From Ichthyophis bannanicus (Eukaryota > Chordata > Amphibia > Gymnophiona > Ichthyophiidae): a stretch of 64,000 nt of DNA. Below are positions 63,551 to 64,000 of the stretch, piece after piece. The notes beneath the pieces are model-generated. The model had not been told where the DNA came from and made no database searches. It saw nothing but the letters and a program-made list of their open reading frames with translations. The stretch covers positions 1,798,001 to 1,862,000 of the forward strand of contig JAWIIG010000038.1 in NCBI GenBank assembly GCA_033557465.1. Direction: 5' to 3'. How positions within the stretch are numbered: the stretch's first letter is position 1; each line of letters begins with the position of its first letter. The position numbers and the translations under genes were made by a program.

Positions 63551-64000
63551 ATTTATTTATTTATTTTATTTATTACAGTTTCTTATATACCGCGCTATTT
63601 AGAATCAGCGCGGTTTACATCATAACAAAACGACCATAACGACAAACTGTCAGGTTTTACATTGAACAGGAGTACAAACTTGGATAACTGGGTTAACTAT
63701 ATACATAAACTATCTACACTGCAGTGTGAGGGCATTTCTAGATTGGGTCATTTCTTGGAGGGGATATCTAGTTCAGTTGCTGTCTGGGAAGTATTGGCAG
63801 AAAAGGTATGTTTTGAGAGCCTTCCTGAACTGATATAGATTGGTAATGGCTCTAATGTCAGGGGGTAGGGTGTTCCAGCATTTTGGTACATAAAAACTGA
63901 ATGCCCTGTTTGTGGTGTTCGTGTTGGACTTTGTTGAAGCCTTTGGTATTGCTAGCAAGTTTACAGCTGATGTTCTTCTTGCTCTGTTGGGGGGGACCAT
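63551..64000 (-). mobile_element. L2 LINE 3' fragment inserted in DIRS-C gag (L2-d)
   Basis: On the minus strand the frame from 64000 to 63773 reads TTNRAFSFYVPKCWNTLPPD and FRKALKTYLFCQYFPDS, the L2 ORF2 C-terminus. The 3' end has AAACCGCGCTGATTCTAAAT, AGCGCGGTATATAAGAAACT and an AAATA-type tail at 63551-63575. The insertion point is exact against DIRS-A (CTCGAGTCCATC). The other end is outside the window. Confidence 0.83.

Larger units (their letters stand above)
62459..64000 (+). mobile_element. DIRS retrotransposon DIRS-C, left part, running off the window
   Basis: The left terminal repeat (62459-62620) matches the left ends of DIRS-A and DIRS-B. It includes the segment GTCATCGGCGCCGATGAAGC missing from DIRS-A. 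Gag follows at 62869. At 63551 an L2 fragment interrupts the element. The right part lies beyond the window. Orientation is the same as the two other family members. Confidence 0.85.

Overview
The window looks like an intergenic stretch of a large, repeat-rich vertebrate nuclear genome, most like an amphibian. The mixture of DIRS tyrosine-recombinase elements, a Penelope-like element, CR1, L2, RTE and L1/Tx1 LINEs and a CORE-type tRNA SINE would fit a caecilian or another giant-genome amphibian. That placement is inference from element content. I find no host protein-coding gene, no tRNA or rRNA gene, no CRISPR array and nothing bacterial. Nearly every convincing long reading frame belongs to a mobile element, and most are broken.

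Layout. 46-6917 is a DIRS element (DIRS-1) with inverted terminal repeats and an internal complementary region, but almost no coding content; it carries a twin-primed L1 insert and a SINE. 7.3-10.6 kb holds a CR1 scrap, a 267-bp palindrome, a minisatellite and a likely Penelope remnant. 10.6-15.9 kb is a SINE split by a nearly full-length L2 LINE. 15.9-21.3 kb holds decayed CR1 pieces and unclassified AT-rich DNA. 21.3-23.3 kb is an L2 3' end split by a 1.45-kb LTR-like element. 23.6-32.6 kb holds two further CR1 copies, L2 tails and an R4/Rex6-like remnant. 32.6-34.6 kb is the 3' half of a second DIRS-1-family copy on the minus strand.

34669-40391 is a nearly complete DIRS of another family (DIRS-A: gag, RT/RNase H/methyltransferase-like, tyrosine recombinase). 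41.8-42.4 kb is an RTE tail. 43139-49310 is a full-length L1/Tx1 LINE on the minus strand with a perfect 16-bp target duplication. 49766-56983 is a second DIRS-A-family copy, interrupted in its RT by a second copy of the LTR-like element. 57223-60054 is a Penelope-like element made of two head-to-head halves inside one 15-bp target duplication. 60510-60790 is a complete SINE. From 62459 to the window end there is a third DIRS-A-family copy whose gag is broken by an L2 fragment.

The elements interact mainly by nesting (LTR in DIRS, LTR in L2, L2 in SINE, L2 in DIRS, L1 and SINE in DIRS), which gives a relative order of activity. The SINE shares its tail with the L2 elements, so L2 probably supplied its mobilisation machinery. 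The most unusual signals are the LTR-like element with a long open frame, strong outward splice-donor matches at the right tips of two unrelated DIRS families, and the head-to-head Penelope insertion.
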